From the NCBI RefSeq assembly GCF_041154455.1, contig NZ_AP028664.1, positions 4,775,001 through 4,839,000 of the forward strand: a stretch of 64,000 bases of DNA, in the 5' to 3' direction. The notes below the pieces were generated by a model. That model had not been told where the DNA came from. It ran no database searches and saw only the letters and a program-made list of their open reading frames with translations. The position numbers were made by a program, and so were the translations under genes. The stretch comes from Variovorax sp. V213 (GTDB taxonomy: Bacteria > Pseudomonadota > Gammaproteobacteria > Burkholderiales > Burkholderiaceae_C). Shown one piece after another: positions 53,221 to 62,668 of the stretch. How positions within the stretch are numbered: the stretch's first letter is position 1; every line of letters starts with the position of its first letter.

Positions 53221-55272
53221 ACGCTCGACCTGCACCAGGCAGTCGTAGAAGGTCGGGCCGCGGCCGATGTCGGTCAGGCGCTGGCTGGTGAGCTGGTTGA
53301 CGTTGGTGCCGTCCATGCCGAGCTTGCGCCACCAGATGCCCATGCCGTGCACCACGCCGGGCCGCGCGCGGCGCGAGACTTCGGCGCGGCACCGGTGCTC
53401 GCCCCGGTGGTTGAAGACGCGCACGGTGGCGCCGTTCTCGATGCCGCGCGCGGCCGCGTCGACCTCGTGGATCTCGAGCAGCGGCTCGCCTTCGATGGCG
53501 CGCAGGCTCGTCACGTTGACGAACGTCGAATTGAGAAAGTTGCGCGCCGGCGGCGAGATCATGGCCAGCGGGAACTCGGCGGAGCTGCCCGCCGCTTCGT
53601 AGTTGGGCACATGGTCGGGCAGCCCGTCCATGCCTTGCGCCTGCAGGCGCGCGCTGAAGAATTCGCAGCGGCCCGAGGGCGTCGGAAACTTGCCGTCGGC
53701 AAAAGGCGCTTCCGGGAGCTTCAGGCTGGTGAAGCCCTGCGCCAGCAACTGCCCGTAGTCGATCACGCCCGGCGCAAACGCGCTGCGGCACAGCGTCTCG
53801 TCGTCGTCCGAGAAGCAGGGCTCGTCGAAGCCCATGCGGCGCGCGAGTTCGCGAAATACCCAGGCGTTGCTGCGCGCCTCGCCGCGCGGTGCCACCGCGG
53901 GGCGGTTCAGCAGCACGTCGGTGTGGCCGTAGCTGCAGTGGATGTCCCAGTGCTCGAGCTGGGTGGTGGCGGGCAGCAGGTAGTCGGCGTAGTCGGCGGT
54001 GTCGGTGCGGAACTGCTCCAGCACCACGGTAAAGAGGTCTTCGCGCGCGAAGCCCGCCACCACCTTGCCCGATTCGGGCGCCACCGCGACCGGGTTGCTG
54101 TTGTAGACCACGATGGCCTTCACCGGCTTGGCCTCGTCGAGCAGCGCATCGCCGATGGTGCTCATGTTCACGGTGCGCGGCTGGCGGCCCGCGAGCAGGT
54201 CGGGGCGCTGCAGCGCGGCGCGGTCGGCCGGAAAGTGGCCCGAGCTGCTCAGCAGGAGCCCGCCGGCGCGGTCGCGCCAGGCGCCCACCAGCGCGGGCAG
54301 GCAGGCGATGGCGCGCGCCGCGTTGCCGCCGCCGCGCACGCGCTGCATGCCGTAGTTCAGCCGTATCGCGGCCGGCCTGGTGGTGCCGTAGGCCTCTGCC
54401 AACGCCACGATCTGCGCCTCGGGCACGCCGCACACGGCGGCGGCGCGCGAAGGCGGCCACTGCAGCGCGCGCTCCCGAAGCTGTTCCCAGCCCAGCGTGT
54501 GGTTGGCGATGTAGTCGTGGTCGAGCCAGTCGTGCACGATGAGTTCGTGCATCAGCGCCAGGGCCAGCGCGGCGTCGGTGCCGGGCAGCAGGGCAATGTG
54601 CTCGTCGCACTTGTCGGCGGTTTCGGTCTTGCGCGGATCGATGCACACCAGACGTGCGCCGGCACGCTTGGCGGCCTGCGCATGGCGCCAGAAATGCAGG
54701 TTGCTGGCAATGGAGTTGCTGCCCCAGATCAGGATCAGCTTCGCCTCGGCGAAGAATTCGATCCGCATGCCGACCTTGGCGCCCAGCGTGTAGACCATGG
54801 CCTCGCCGCCCGCCATGGAGCAGATCGTGCGGTCCAGCAGCGTGGCCCCCAGCTTGTGGAAAAAACGACGGTCCATCGACTCGCCCTGGACCAAACCCAT
54901 GGTGCCGGCGTAACTGTAAGGCACAATTGTGTCTGGATTTGTCCGCAATGCGCGAAGATGAGCGGCGATGTCGTCAAGCGCGGCCTCCCAGCTCACCGGC
55001 TCGAACTGGCCGCTGCCCTTGGGGCCGGACCGTTTCAGGGGCTGGACGAGCCGCTCGGCATGCTCGTTGCGTTCGATGTAGCGCGAGACCTTGGTGCAAA
55101 GAACGCCAGCCGTGTGCGAATGGGCCGGATTGCCCTGCAGCTTCACGGCCACGCCGTCCTGGACGGTGGTGACAAGGGCGCAGGTATCCGGGCAGTCATG
55201 TGGACAGGCGCCCAGGACCGTGGAAGTTGAGGTGGGGAGAACAGCTGTTGTAGAGACCGGGGCATCGACCAT
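53185..55272 (-). CDS. Molybdopterin-dependent oxidoreductase (DMSO reductase family)
   Basis: A 695-residue enzyme of the molybdopterin oxidoreductase superfamily. A [4Fe-4S] motif is near the N-terminus: CPHDCPDTCALVTT, with the fourth cysteine in GVLCTKVSR. The molybdopterin domains follow (ILIWGSNSIASNLHFWRHAQ and CIDPRKTETADKCDEHIAL), and the C-terminal MoCo dinucleotide-binding barrel includes LNSTFVNVTSLRAIEGEPLL. No Tat signal is present, so it is cytoplasmic. The metal ligand may be the Ser or Cys of RTICSMAGGEA, not certain. Substrate unknown. Its last 11 codons are REP-encoded. No electron-transfer partner gene is adjacent. Confidence 0.9.
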   Translation of the reverse strand: MVDAPVSTTAVLPTSTSTVLGACPHDCPDTCALVTTVQDGVAVKLQGNPAHSHTAGVLCTKVSRYIERNEHAERLVQPLKRSGPKGSGQFEPVSWEAALDDIAAHLRALRTNPDTIVPYSYAGTMGLVQGESMDRRFFHKLGATLLDRTICSMAGGEAMVYTLGAKVGMRIEFFAEAKLILIWGSNSIASNLHFWRHAQAAKRAGARLVCIDPRKTETADKCDEHIALLPGTDAALALALMHELIVHDWLDHDYIANHTLGWEQLRERALQWPPSRAAAVCGVPEAQIVALAEAYGTTRPAAIRLNYGMQRVRGGGNAARAIACLPALVGAWRDRAGGLLLSSSGHFPADRAALQRPDLLAGRQPRTVNMSTIGDALLDEAKPVKAIVVYNSNPVAVAPESGKVVAGFAREDLFTVVLEQFRTDTADYADYLLPATTQLEHWDIHCSYGHTDVLLNRPAVAPRGEARSNAWVFRELARRMGFDEPCFSDDDETLCRSAFAPGVIDYGQLLAQGFTSLKLPEAPFADGKFPTPSGRCEFFSARLQAQGMDGLPDHVPNYEAAGSSAEFPLAMISPPARNFLNSTFVNVTSLRAIEGEPLLEIHEVDAAARGIENGATVRVFNHRGEHRCRAEVSRRARPGVVHGMGIWWRKLGMDGTNVNQLTSQRLTDIGRGPTFYDCLVQVERLAPSPAGGGLG

Positions 55273-55330
55273 CCGGCAAGTCTAAAGTTTTCCAGGTTTG
55301 GCGCGCCAGCGCGCAGAAGAGGTTTTCACC

Positions 55331-56455
55331 ATGATGAATCGCAGACATTTTTCCGTTGCCGCGGGCGCGGCGGCGCTGGGCGGCTTCCAGCTGGCCAGGG
55401 CACAGGGCGAAACGCCGCTCGTCCTGGGCCAGTCGGCCCCTTTCACCGGGCCTGCCGCGCAGCTCGGCATCCAGTTTCACCAGGGCGCCAAGCTGTTCCT
55501 GGACCAGTACAACGCGCAGTCCGGCCGGCGCGCCGTGGTCATCAAGAACCTGGACGACGGCTACGAGCCCGACCGCTGCGCCGCCAACACGCAAAAGCTG
55601 ATCGAAGAGGACGTGTTCGCGCTCTTCGGCTACATCGGCACGCCCACCAGCCTGGCCGCGCTGCCGCTGGCGGTGAAGGACAAGGTGCCTTTCATCGCGC
55701 CGTTCACGGGTGCGATGTCGCTGCGCGAACCGTTCCACAAGAACGTGTTCCACCTGCGCGCCTCGTACAACGACGAGACCGCGCTCATCGTGAAGCAGCT
55801 CACCCACCTCCACCTGAAGAAGATCGCGGTCTTCTACCAGAACGACGCCTACGGCAAGGCAGGGCTCGACGGCGTGACCCTGGCTCTTTCGCAGCAGGAC
55901 CTCAAGCCGGTGGCGCTGGCCACGGTGGAACGCAATTCGGTCGACGTGGCGGCGGCGGTGAAAAGCATCGTGGCCGCAAAGCCCGACGCGGTGGTCCAGG
56001 TGGGCGCCTACAAGGCATGTGCCGCCTTCATCCGCCAGGCACGCAAGGCGGGCTACGGCGGCACGTTCTTCAACGTGTCCTTCGTGGGCACCCAGGCGCT
56101 GGCCGACGAACTCGGCAAGGAGGGCGCGGGCGTGATGGTGACGCAGGTGGTGCCCTCGCCCTACAACCCGGCCAACGCGATCACGCGCGAATTCAGCGAC
56201 GCAGTGAAAAAGGCTGGTGCCGCCGCAAGCGCCAACTTCTCGAGCATGGAAGGCTACCTTGCCGCCAAGGTGCTGGCCGAAGGCCTGCGCCGCGCGCCGG
56301 GCAAGCTCACGCGCGACAGCCTCATCGCGGGGCTCGAAAGCATCGACCGCCAGCAGTTCGGCGGCTTCGAGGTGTCGTACTCGGCCAAGAACCACGTCGC
56401 ATCGAAGTTCGTTGAACTGTCGATGATCACGGCCGACGGCAGGGTCAGGACCTGA
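55331..56455 (+). CDS. ABC transporter substrate-binding protein, LivK-like (orphan)
   Basis: A 374-residue periplasmic binding protein of the Peripla_BP_6 class. The N-terminus MMNRRHFSVAAGAAALGGFQ has an RR motif and a cleavage site after ARAQ; Tat export is possible. PLVLGQSAPFTGPAAQLGIQ, then ALFGYIGTPTSLAALPLAVK and KKIAVFYQNDAYGKAGLDGV, are typical. AAGAGG precedes ATG 55331; a second ATG follows at 55334. It is divergent from the molybdoenzyme gene and no permease or ATPase is next to it, so it may deliver ligand to a transporter elsewhere or act as a sensor. Confidence 0.9.
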   Translation: MMNRRHFSVAAGAAALGGFQLARAQGETPLVLGQSAPFTGPAAQLGIQFHQGAKLFLDQYNAQSGRRAVVIKNLDDGYEPDRCAANTQKLIEEDVFALFGYIGTPTSLAALPLAVKDKVPFIAPFTGAMSLREPFHKNVFHLRASYNDETALIVKQLTHLHLKKIAVFYQNDAYGKAGLDGVTLALSQQDLKPVALATVERNSVDVAAAVKSIVAAKPDAVVQVGAYKACAAFIRQARKAGYGGTFFNVSFVGTQALADELGKEGAGVMVTQVVPSPYNPANAITREFSDAVKKAGAAASANFSSMEGYLAAKVLAEGLRRAPGKLTRDSLIAGLESIDRQQFGGFEVSYSAKNHVASKFVELSMITADGRVRT

Positions 56456-56471
56456 TCCGGCCCCGCCGGCT

Positions 56472-57566
56472 TCAGGCGCCCAGGCCGTCCACGGCCTGGA
56501 ACATGGCCTGGCGGGCCTGGCTGACGACCTGGCCGCGCCAGGCGTCGCTGTCCGTGTAGAAGGCCTCGCGCATGCGCGCGCGGATGCCGTCGGCCAGATC
56601 GGCCGGTGCCTCGGGGTGCTTGTGCAGCCAGTGGTCGGCGCGCAGGGCGTTCAGCACATCCAGCATGGGCAGCGTGCCGTACTCGAGCGCAATGCCGGTG
56701 TACTCGGCCGCCGGACACTCCTGGTACACCGCTTCGCACATCAGTCCACGCAACGGGGCCGAGGTGGAGGAGCCATCGTAGGTCGAGGTGACCGGCGCCG
56801 CGGGCGTGCCCCACCAATCGTTGGCGCGGGCATAGGCCGCCTTGTCGTCCTTGCCGGCGAAGATGCGCTCGCCGATGCCGTTCGGGCCGAGCCCGGTGTG
56901 CAGGTCGATCCAGCCCAGCCGGCGGGCGCCGCCCGCATGGCGGCGCAGCACGTTGCGCAGCGTCTTGTTGCCCCAGGTCTCGGCCTGGCCGCCAAAGAAC
57001 AGTCCGTCGCCGAACTGGTATTGCCCGCCACTCACGGCGGCCTGGAATGCGGCGGCGCCGTGCTTGTCGATCCATTTCTCCAGGGCCGCCTGGTTTTCCG
57101 CCGTGGGCGGCCAGGTCTGGGGCACGAGCAGCGGATGCAGCTTGGCATAGGCCTCGTTGGCATGGAGCGGCTTCGAGAAATCGACGAAATTGCGGTTCAG
57201 GTCGACGCCTTCCTGCGTGACGCGCCGCCCGAACGAAAAGCCGTGCGGATTGAGCGCGTGCACATAGAGCACCGCCACACCCCTGGCGCGCGCCTTCTCG
57301 CGCCATTCGGCATCGTGCAGCGCAAACACCTGCACGCCGCTGCCGCAATGGCCTTCGACGCCGTGGCAGGCGCTGGAGACGATCAGCAGGCGCCCGGCAT
57401 TGGCAGCGCCGTCGAGCGCCACGTCCATCGAGAGTTCCTCGCCGTCCTGTCCCTTGCCCGGATGCGCATGCGGCTCGACCACGAGGCCGGCACTCACGCA
57501 GGCCCGCAGGAACTTCTGGCGCGCCTGCGCGTAGCGGGGCGAAAACGCCTCGCCGATGCCGATCAA
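56472..57566 (-). CDS. DUF2817 (M14-like) metallopeptidase-family protein
   Basis: A 364-residue protein of the DUF2817 family, related to M14 carboxypeptidases. The predicted zinc ligands are His and Glu in SSACHGVEGHCGSG (HxxE) and the later His in LGWIDLHTGLGPNGIGE; the Asn-Arg pair in GVDLNRNFVDFS matches the carboxypeptidase substrate-binding NR. No signal peptide, so cytoplasmic. Its ATG overlaps the TGA of the M20 amidohydrolase gene by four bases, implying joint action on amide or peptide-like compounds. It converges on the binding-protein gene with a 16-base gap. Confidence 0.87.
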   Translation of the reverse strand: MIGIGEAFSPRYAQARQKFLRACVSAGLVVEPHAHPGKGQDGEELSMDVALDGAANAGRLLIVSSACHGVEGHCGSGVQVFALHDAEWREKARARGVAVLYVHALNPHGFSFGRRVTQEGVDLNRNFVDFSKPLHANEAYAKLHPLLVPQTWPPTAENQAALEKWIDKHGAAAFQAAVSGGQYQFGDGLFFGGQAETWGNKTLRNVLRRHAGGARRLGWIDLHTGLGPNGIGERIFAGKDDKAAYARANDWWGTPAAPVTSTYDGSSTSAPLRGLMCEAVYQECPAAEYTGIALEYGTLPMLDVLNALRADHWLHKHPEAPADLADGIRARMREAFYTDSDAWRGQVVSQARQAMFQAVDGLGA

Positions 57567-58765
57567 GGCGCCGTCCCCCCGGGTTTCAGGAACTGCTCGG
57601 CCAATTGCACCCAGCAGGTGGCGCCCAGTGGAATCAGGTCGTCATTGAAGTCGTAGCTCGCGTTGTGCAGCGTGCACGGCCCTTCGCCGTGGTGCACGTC
57701 GCGGTGCGAGCCGTCGCCGTTGCCGATGAAGGCATAGGCACCGGGCTTGGCCTGCAGCATGAAGGCGAAGTCTTCCGAGGTCATGGCGGCTTCCTGCCGC
57801 AGCACGTTCTCGGCGCCGACGATTTCGCCCATCACGCCGCGCGCAAAGTTGGCTTCGGCCTCGGTGTTGATGGTGGGCGGGTAGTAGCGCTCGAAGCGGA
57901 AGTCGCAGGTCGCGCCATGCGCGGCGCAGATGTGCTCGGCGATCAGCTTCATGCGCGACTCGATCATGTCGAGCACTTCGATGGAGAAGGTGCGCACCGT
58001 GCCCGTCATCTCGCAGTTGTCGGGGATCACGTTGTTGATTTCACCGGCATGGATGGTGGTGACCGAGATCACGGCCGAGTCGGTCGGCTTCATCTTGCGC
58101 GTGAGAATGGTCTGGAACGCCTGCACGATCTCGCAGGCGATAGGCACCGGGTCGATGCCGGTCTGCGGCAGCGCGGCATGGCCGCCCTTGCCAATGACGT
58201 TCACGTAGAACTTGTTGCCCGAGGCCATCACCGGGCCGGGGCTCACCGCGAACTGGCCGGCCTTCATGCCCGGCCAGTTGTGCATGCCGAACACGGCGTC
58301 CATGGGGAAATGCTCGAAGAGGCCTTCCTTGATCATTTCGCGGGCGCCGCCGCCGCCCTCTTCGGCCGGCTGGAAGATCAGGTAGACCGTGCCATCGAAA
58401 TTGCGGTGCTTCGACAGGTGCTGCGCCGCGGCCAGCAACATGGCGGTGTGGCCGTCGTGCCCGCAGGCGTGCATTTTGCCGTGGTGCTTGCTGGCGTGGG
58501 CGAAGGTGTTGAGTTCGGTGACGGGCAGCGCGTCCATGTCGGCGCGCAGGCCGACGGCGCGGCTGCTGGTGCCGTTCTTGACGATGCCGACCACGCCGGT
58601 GGTGCCCAGGCCGCGGTGAATGGGTATGCCCCACTCGGTGAGCTTGCCTGCCACCACGTCGGCGGTGCGGACTTCTTCGAAGCAGAGTTCGGGATGGGCA
58701 TGAAGGTCACGTCGGACGGCGGCGATGCCGGCCGCCTGCGTGACGAGTGAATCGATGAGTTTCAT
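57563..58765 (-). CDS. M20-family amidohydrolase (hippurate/N-acyl-amino-acid hydrolase type)
   Basis: A 400-residue dinuclear metal amidohydrolase. RRDLHAHPELCFEEVRTADV is the classical N-terminus; metal ligands appear in KMHACGHDGHTAMLLAAAQH, and the catalytic/bridging glutamates in LIFQPAEEGGGGAREMIKEG. The dimerisation domain follows (GKGGHAALPQTGIDPVPIA). Hippurate hydrolase and related enzymes release an amino acid from N-acyl substrates. The ATG at 58763-58765 matches the family start. Overlap with the DUF2817 gene and nearness of a LivK-like binding protein suggest uptake and hydrolysis of an amide compound. Confidence 0.92.
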   Translation of the reverse strand: MKLIDSLVTQAAGIAAVRRDLHAHPELCFEEVRTADVVAGKLTEWGIPIHRGLGTTGVVGIVKNGTSSRAVGLRADMDALPVTELNTFAHASKHHGKMHACGHDGHTAMLLAAAQHLSKHRNFDGTVYLIFQPAEEGGGGAREMIKEGLFEHFPMDAVFGMHNWPGMKAGQFAVSPGPVMASGNKFYVNVIGKGGHAALPQTGIDPVPIACEIVQAFQTILTRKMKPTDSAVISVTTIHAGEINNVIPDNCEMTGTVRTFSIEVLDMIESRMKLIAEHICAAHGATCDFRFERYYPPTINTEAEANFARGVMGEIVGAENVLRQEAAMTSEDFAFMLQAKPGAYAFIGNGDGSHRDVHHGEGPCTLHNASYDFNDDLIPLGATCWVQLAEQFLKPGGTAP

Positions 58766-58832
58766 GGGGGCACAGTCTAGGCTTTGCGGAGTGACCCGCA
58801 AAGGCCGTGCCATGCAAATCCCCAGGCCCTGC

Positions 58833-60026
58833 TCAGCGGCCGATGCTCTTCAAGTAGTCGGCGCGCGCAGCCAGCGCGGTGTCGGTGAAGTCGGTGAACA
58901 CCCCGTCCACGCCGAGCCTGTAATACACCGCGTACTCGTTCTTGCCGTCGTTGCCATAGTCGGCCGCGAGCCGGCGCGACTCGTTGCGGAAGGTAAACGG
59001 ATGCACGAACAGCCCCGCCTTGTGCGCATCGGCAACGAGCGTGGTGGGCGCGACGGAGGTGGCGTCGGCGTCGTTGATCTTGCCGTCCTTGTTGACGTCC
59101 ACCGGCTTGCCGTCGGCGCCGATGGTGCCCTTGACGCTCACGATATAGCGCTTCCACGGGCCGATGCCGTCGGCATAGGTCTTGATCTCGGCCAGGCCGG
59201 CGGGCGTGACCATGGCGTCGAAATTGCGCTTGTCGCCGGCCTTGGTCCAGTCGTAGGGGCGGTCGCTCGGCACGGCAAAGGTCACGGCGCCGGTCTTCAG
59301 GTCGACGCTGTCGCCGTCGATGAGCTGGATGAGCCGGGTGTTCAGGCCCTTGCTCTTCATGTACTTGAGGCTGCCCGGCTCGAAGGACTGCACGTAGATG
59401 GGCGCGGTCTTGCTGTTCCAGCCGGCGGCGTTGACGGCCGCGATGACCTTGTCTTCCATCGGCAGCCCGAGCTCGCGGAAGTAGGTCGGGTTCTTGGTCT
59501 CCGGGTAGATCGCGATGGTGCGGCCGGTTTCCTTCGACTTGGCCTTGGCGAAATCGATGATCTCCTGGAAGGTCACGACCTTGAACTTGCCATTGAACTC
59601 CTGCGGCCGCTCGGCGTCGGTGGAAATGCCGCCCAGCGTCTTGATCTCGGCCAGCGTGAAGTCGTTGCTGAACCAGCCGGTCTGGGTTTCGCCGTCGACC
59701 TTGATGGTCTTCTTGCGCGAGGCGAAGCGGGGGTGCTTGGCCACGTCGGTGCTGATGCCCAGGTTGGGGTCGTGCCGCGCGATGAGCACGCCGTCCTTGG
59801 TGGAGACCAGGTCCATCTCGATCACGTCGGCGCCGAGCTCGATGGCGCGCGCATAGGCTTCGAGCGTCTGCTCCGGCAGGTATCCGGAAGCGCCGCGGTG
59901 CGCAATGACCAGCGGCGGCTGGCCGTCGAGCGTCAGCAGCTTGTTGGACGAACCGGGGCCGGTGGTGCCGCAGGCGGCCAGGCCAAGGGCGGCGGTCGCG
60001 GCGAGGGCGAAAGGAAGGCTGCGCAT
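58833..60026 (-). CDS. glpQ: Glycerophosphodiester phosphodiesterase, lipoprotein (GlpQ-like)
   Basis: A 397-residue TIM-barrel enzyme releasing glycerol-3-phosphate from deacylated phospholipids. A lipoprotein signal with lipobox LAAC (C19) indicates membrane anchoring, whereas E. coli GlpQ is soluble and periplasmic. The GDPD core PLVIAHRGASGYLPEQTLEA (catalytic HR) and ADVIEMDLVSTKDGVLIARH (ExD metal ligands and second catalytic His) are intact. An insert with DVNKDGKINDADA looks like an EF-hand/dockerin-style Ca2+ loop. GGAGA precedes the ATG at 60024-60026. It is divergent from the ArgE-like gene. Confidence 0.93.
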   Translation of the reverse strand: MRSLPFALAATAALGLAACGTTGPGSSNKLLTLDGQPPLVIAHRGASGYLPEQTLEAYARAIELGADVIEMDLVSTKDGVLIARHDPNLGISTDVAKHPRFASRKKTIKVDGETQTGWFSNDFTLAEIKTLGGISTDAERPQEFNGKFKVVTFQEIIDFAKAKSKETGRTIAIYPETKNPTYFRELGLPMEDKVIAAVNAAGWNSKTAPIYVQSFEPGSLKYMKSKGLNTRLIQLIDGDSVDLKTGAVTFAVPSDRPYDWTKAGDKRNFDAMVTPAGLAEIKTYADGIGPWKRYIVSVKGTIGADGKPVDVNKDGKINDADATSVAPTTLVADAHKAGLFVHPFTFRNESRRLAADYGNDGKNEYAVYYRLGVDGVFTDFTDTALAARADYLKSIGR

Positions 60027-60125
60027 CGTCTTTTCTCCATCCAAAAGAGGCGCAGGGTACCCGCTCCGCATGACAGCTTGGGCGCTCATCGGCGCGGGGC
60101 ACCGACTTCTTGGACAATCTGTTGC

Positions 60126-61292
60126 ATGCCCCATACGCTTTCCCCTCAAAGCCTCGCGCTGGCCCAGACGCTGGTGCGCATGAACACCGTCAGCGCAAAC
60201 AGCAACCTCCAGCTGATCGACCTCGCGCAAAGCCACCTGGCCGCCCTGGGCGTGAAGAGCCGCATCACCTACAACGCCGAACGCACCAAGGCCAACCTGT
60301 TTGCCACGCTCGGCGAAGGCAAGCCGGCCGGCGTCATCATTTCGGGCCACACCGACACGGTGCCCTGGGACGGTCAAGACTGGAGCGTCGATCCGCTCTC
60401 CGCCACGGTGCAGGACGAGCGCCTCTATGGGCGCGGCTCGGCCGACATGAAGAGCTTCATCGCGATTGCGCTGTCCAATGCCAGGCGTTTTCTGGAAAGC
60501 GATTCGCCCTTCGCGGTGCATTTCGCCTTCAGCTATGAAGAGGAGATCGGCTGCTTCGGCGTGAAGGAACTCATTGCCGACATGCGCGATGCCGGCATCA
60601 AGCCCATCGCCTGCATCGTGGGCGAGCCCACCAGCATGGTGCCGGCCATCGCGCACAAGGGCGTGTACCGCTACCGCTGCTGCGTGCGCGGCAAGGAGGC
60701 GCATTCGTCGCTCACGCCGCACTCGGTCAACGCCATCGAGATGGCCGCGCGCGTGGTCGGCAAGGTGCGCGACATGGCCGAAGACTTCGAGCGCAGCGAG
60801 CCGCGCTACGATGGCTTCGACGTGCCCTTCAGCACCGCGAGCGTGGGCCAGTTCCACGGCGGCATCGCCGACAACGTGGTGCCGCGCGACGCCGAGTTCC
60901 GCTACGAATTCCGCGACCTGCCGACCGCCGACGCCAAGAAGATGCAGGAAGAGGTCGTCTCCTATGCCGGCAGCCTCGAAGCGTCGATGAAGAAGGTGGC
61001 GCCCGACGCGGGCTTTCGCTTCGAGACCATCTGCGAGATTCCGAGCTTCCTCGGCGCGGCGGGCGATCCGGTCACGCAGCTCGCGCAGCGCCTTTCGGGT
61101 GAAGAGCGCACCACGCTGGTGGCTTTCGGCACCGAGGCGGGCCTGTTCAAGAACGCCGGCATCCCCACCGTGGTGTGCGGCCCTGGCAGCATCAACCAGG
61201 CGCACCAGCCCGACGAGTTCGTGAGCCTCGAGCAGCTGGGGCGCTGCGAGCTGTTCATGGAGCGCCTCGCGTCGACGCCCAAGATCGGCTGA
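60126..61292 (+). CDS. argE: Acetylornithine deacetylase (ArgE-like, M20)
   Basis: A 388-residue M20 metallohydrolase. GVIISGHTDTVPWDGQDWSV supplies the first metal His and Asp, RLYGRGSADMKSFIAIALS the bridging Asp, and FSYEEEIGCFGVKELIAD the catalytic Glu pair. IVGEPTSMVPAIAHKGVYRY opens the dimerisation domain. This wording fits ArgE, which hydrolyses N2-acetylornithine to ornithine for arginine synthesis. Many Burkholderiales use ArgJ instead, so the enzyme could act on another N-acyl amino acid. ATG 60126 has no strong ribosome-binding site. Confidence 0.88.
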   Translation: MPHTLSPQSLALAQTLVRMNTVSANSNLQLIDLAQSHLAALGVKSRITYNAERTKANLFATLGEGKPAGVIISGHTDTVPWDGQDWSVDPLSATVQDERLYGRGSADMKSFIAIALSNARRFLESDSPFAVHFAFSYEEEIGCFGVKELIADMRDAGIKPIACIVGEPTSMVPAIAHKGVYRYRCCVRGKEAHSSLTPHSVNAIEMAARVVGKVRDMAEDFERSEPRYDGFDVPFSTASVGQFHGGIADNVVPRDAEFRYEFRDLPTADAKKMQEEVVSYAGSLEASMKKVAPDAGFRFETICEIPSFLGAAGDPVTQLAQRLSGEERTTLVAFGTEAGLFKNAGIPTVVCGPGSINQAHQPDEFVSLEQLGRCELFMERLASTPKIG

Positions 61293-61323
61293 CGATGGCT
61301 GCAATGGGCTCGCGTTGGACCGC

Positions 61324-62547
61324 ATGAAGCGCGTCGCGCTTGGCCTGCTGTGCGGCGCGGCACTGCTTTATGCCCTGGCCAGCGCGCTGCATGGGCAGCA
61401 CCCGGCCTGGGGCTACGTGGCCGCGTTCGCCGAGGCCGCGATGGTCGGCGCCATTGCCGACTGGTTTGCGGTGGTGGCGCTGTTCCGGCACCCGCTCGGC
61501 CTGCCGATTCCGCACACCGCGATCATCCCGAGCAACAAGGACCGCATCGGCGCCAAGCTGGCCGGCTTCATCTGCAACAACTTCCTGAGCACCGCGCAGG
61601 TGCTTGCCAAGCTGCGGCAGTTCGACGCGGCCGGCCGGCTGGCCGACTGGCTCGCGCGCCCGGCCAGCGGCGAGAAGCTGGGCGAATGGGGCGTGGCGGC
61701 TGCGCGCTACGGGCTCTCGGCATTCGACGACGAACGCGTGCGCGCCTTCATGGGACGCGCCGCCGCGGCGGGCCTCGAGAAGATCGATCTCTCCCGCCTG
61801 ATGGGCCAGGCGCTGGACGCCCTCACGGCCGGTGGTCGCCACCAGGCGTTGCTCGACGACGTGCTGCAGCAGGTGGCCGGCATGCTCGATGGGGAAGAAG
61901 TTCAGTCGCACATCACGGAAGCCATTGCGCGCGAGATCAAGACGCTGCGCTACGTGGGCCTGGACCAGGTGGCGGCGAAGCTCGCGACGCGCAAGATCGT
62001 GGCGGCCGTGGCACGCACCATCGCCGAACTGGCGGCCGAGCCCGACCACCCGATGCGCAGGCGCTTCGATCACTTCGTGGACGACTTCGTGGTGCGACTC
62101 AAGCTCGACCCCGAGTTCCAGCAGCGCGGCGAGCAGATCCGCGCCGAGCTCATGGCCCACCCCGCGCTGGGCGACTACCTGCACGGGATCTGGGGCGAGC
62201 TGCTGGCGTGGCTGCATGGCGATCTCGGCCGGGGCGATTCGACGATCCGCCGGCGCATCGCGTCGATGGCGGGCGCATTGGGCACGCGGCTGCAGGCCGA
62301 CGAGGCGATCCGCCACTGGATCAACGAGCAGATCGAGGCAGCCGCGCCGCTGGCCATCGAGCGCTACCGCGAGGACATCCGCCGCTACATCGAGGAGCGC
62401 GTCGGGGAATGGAACGCCAGCGAGATGACCGACGAACTGGAGCGCCACATCGGGCGCGACCTGCAGTTCATCCGGATCAACGGCACGCTGGTGGGCGGGC
62501 TCGTGGGACTGTCGATCCACGCAGTGACGCAGCTGCTGCGCGGGTGA
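61324..62547 (+). CDS. DUF445-family membrane protein (YjiN-like)
   Basis: A 407-residue protein with hydrophobic helices at both ends (about 3-25 and 385-405) and a long amphipathic helical middle. GYVAAFAEAAMVGAIADWFA and VVALFRHPLGLPIPHTAIIP are the DUF445 hallmarks, followed by NKDRIGAKLAGFICNNFLS. The closing FIRINGTLVGGLVGLSIHAV is also typical. Function in bacteria is unknown; the long helices suggest a membrane-associated scaffold. ATG 61324 is preferred; an in-frame TTG at 61315 exists. It starts 31 bases after the ArgE-like gene. Confidence 0.9.
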   Translation: MKRVALGLLCGAALLYALASALHGQHPAWGYVAAFAEAAMVGAIADWFAVVALFRHPLGLPIPHTAIIPSNKDRIGAKLAGFICNNFLSTAQVLAKLRQFDAAGRLADWLARPASGEKLGEWGVAAARYGLSAFDDERVRAFMGRAAAAGLEKIDLSRLMGQALDALTAGGRHQALLDDVLQQVAGMLDGEEVQSHITEAIAREIKTLRYVGLDQVAAKLATRKIVAAVARTIAELAAEPDHPMRRRFDHFVDDFVVRLKLDPEFQQRGEQIRAELMAHPALGDYLHGIWGELLAWLHGDLGRGDSTIRRRIASMAGALGTRLQADEAIRHWINEQIEAAAPLAIERYREDIRRYIEERVGEWNASEMTDELERHIGRDLQFIRINGTLVGGLVGLSIHAVTQLLRG

Positions 62548-62668
62548 ACGGTGCGCGGGTGCGGGTAATCCGCAGCGAACGAAAGTCCGCATGTCCCGGG
62601 AGAGATTGCGCCGCCTCCCCTTCCTCCTTCTAGACTGCTTGCGCATTGACCCACCAGAAGGAGAAGAC

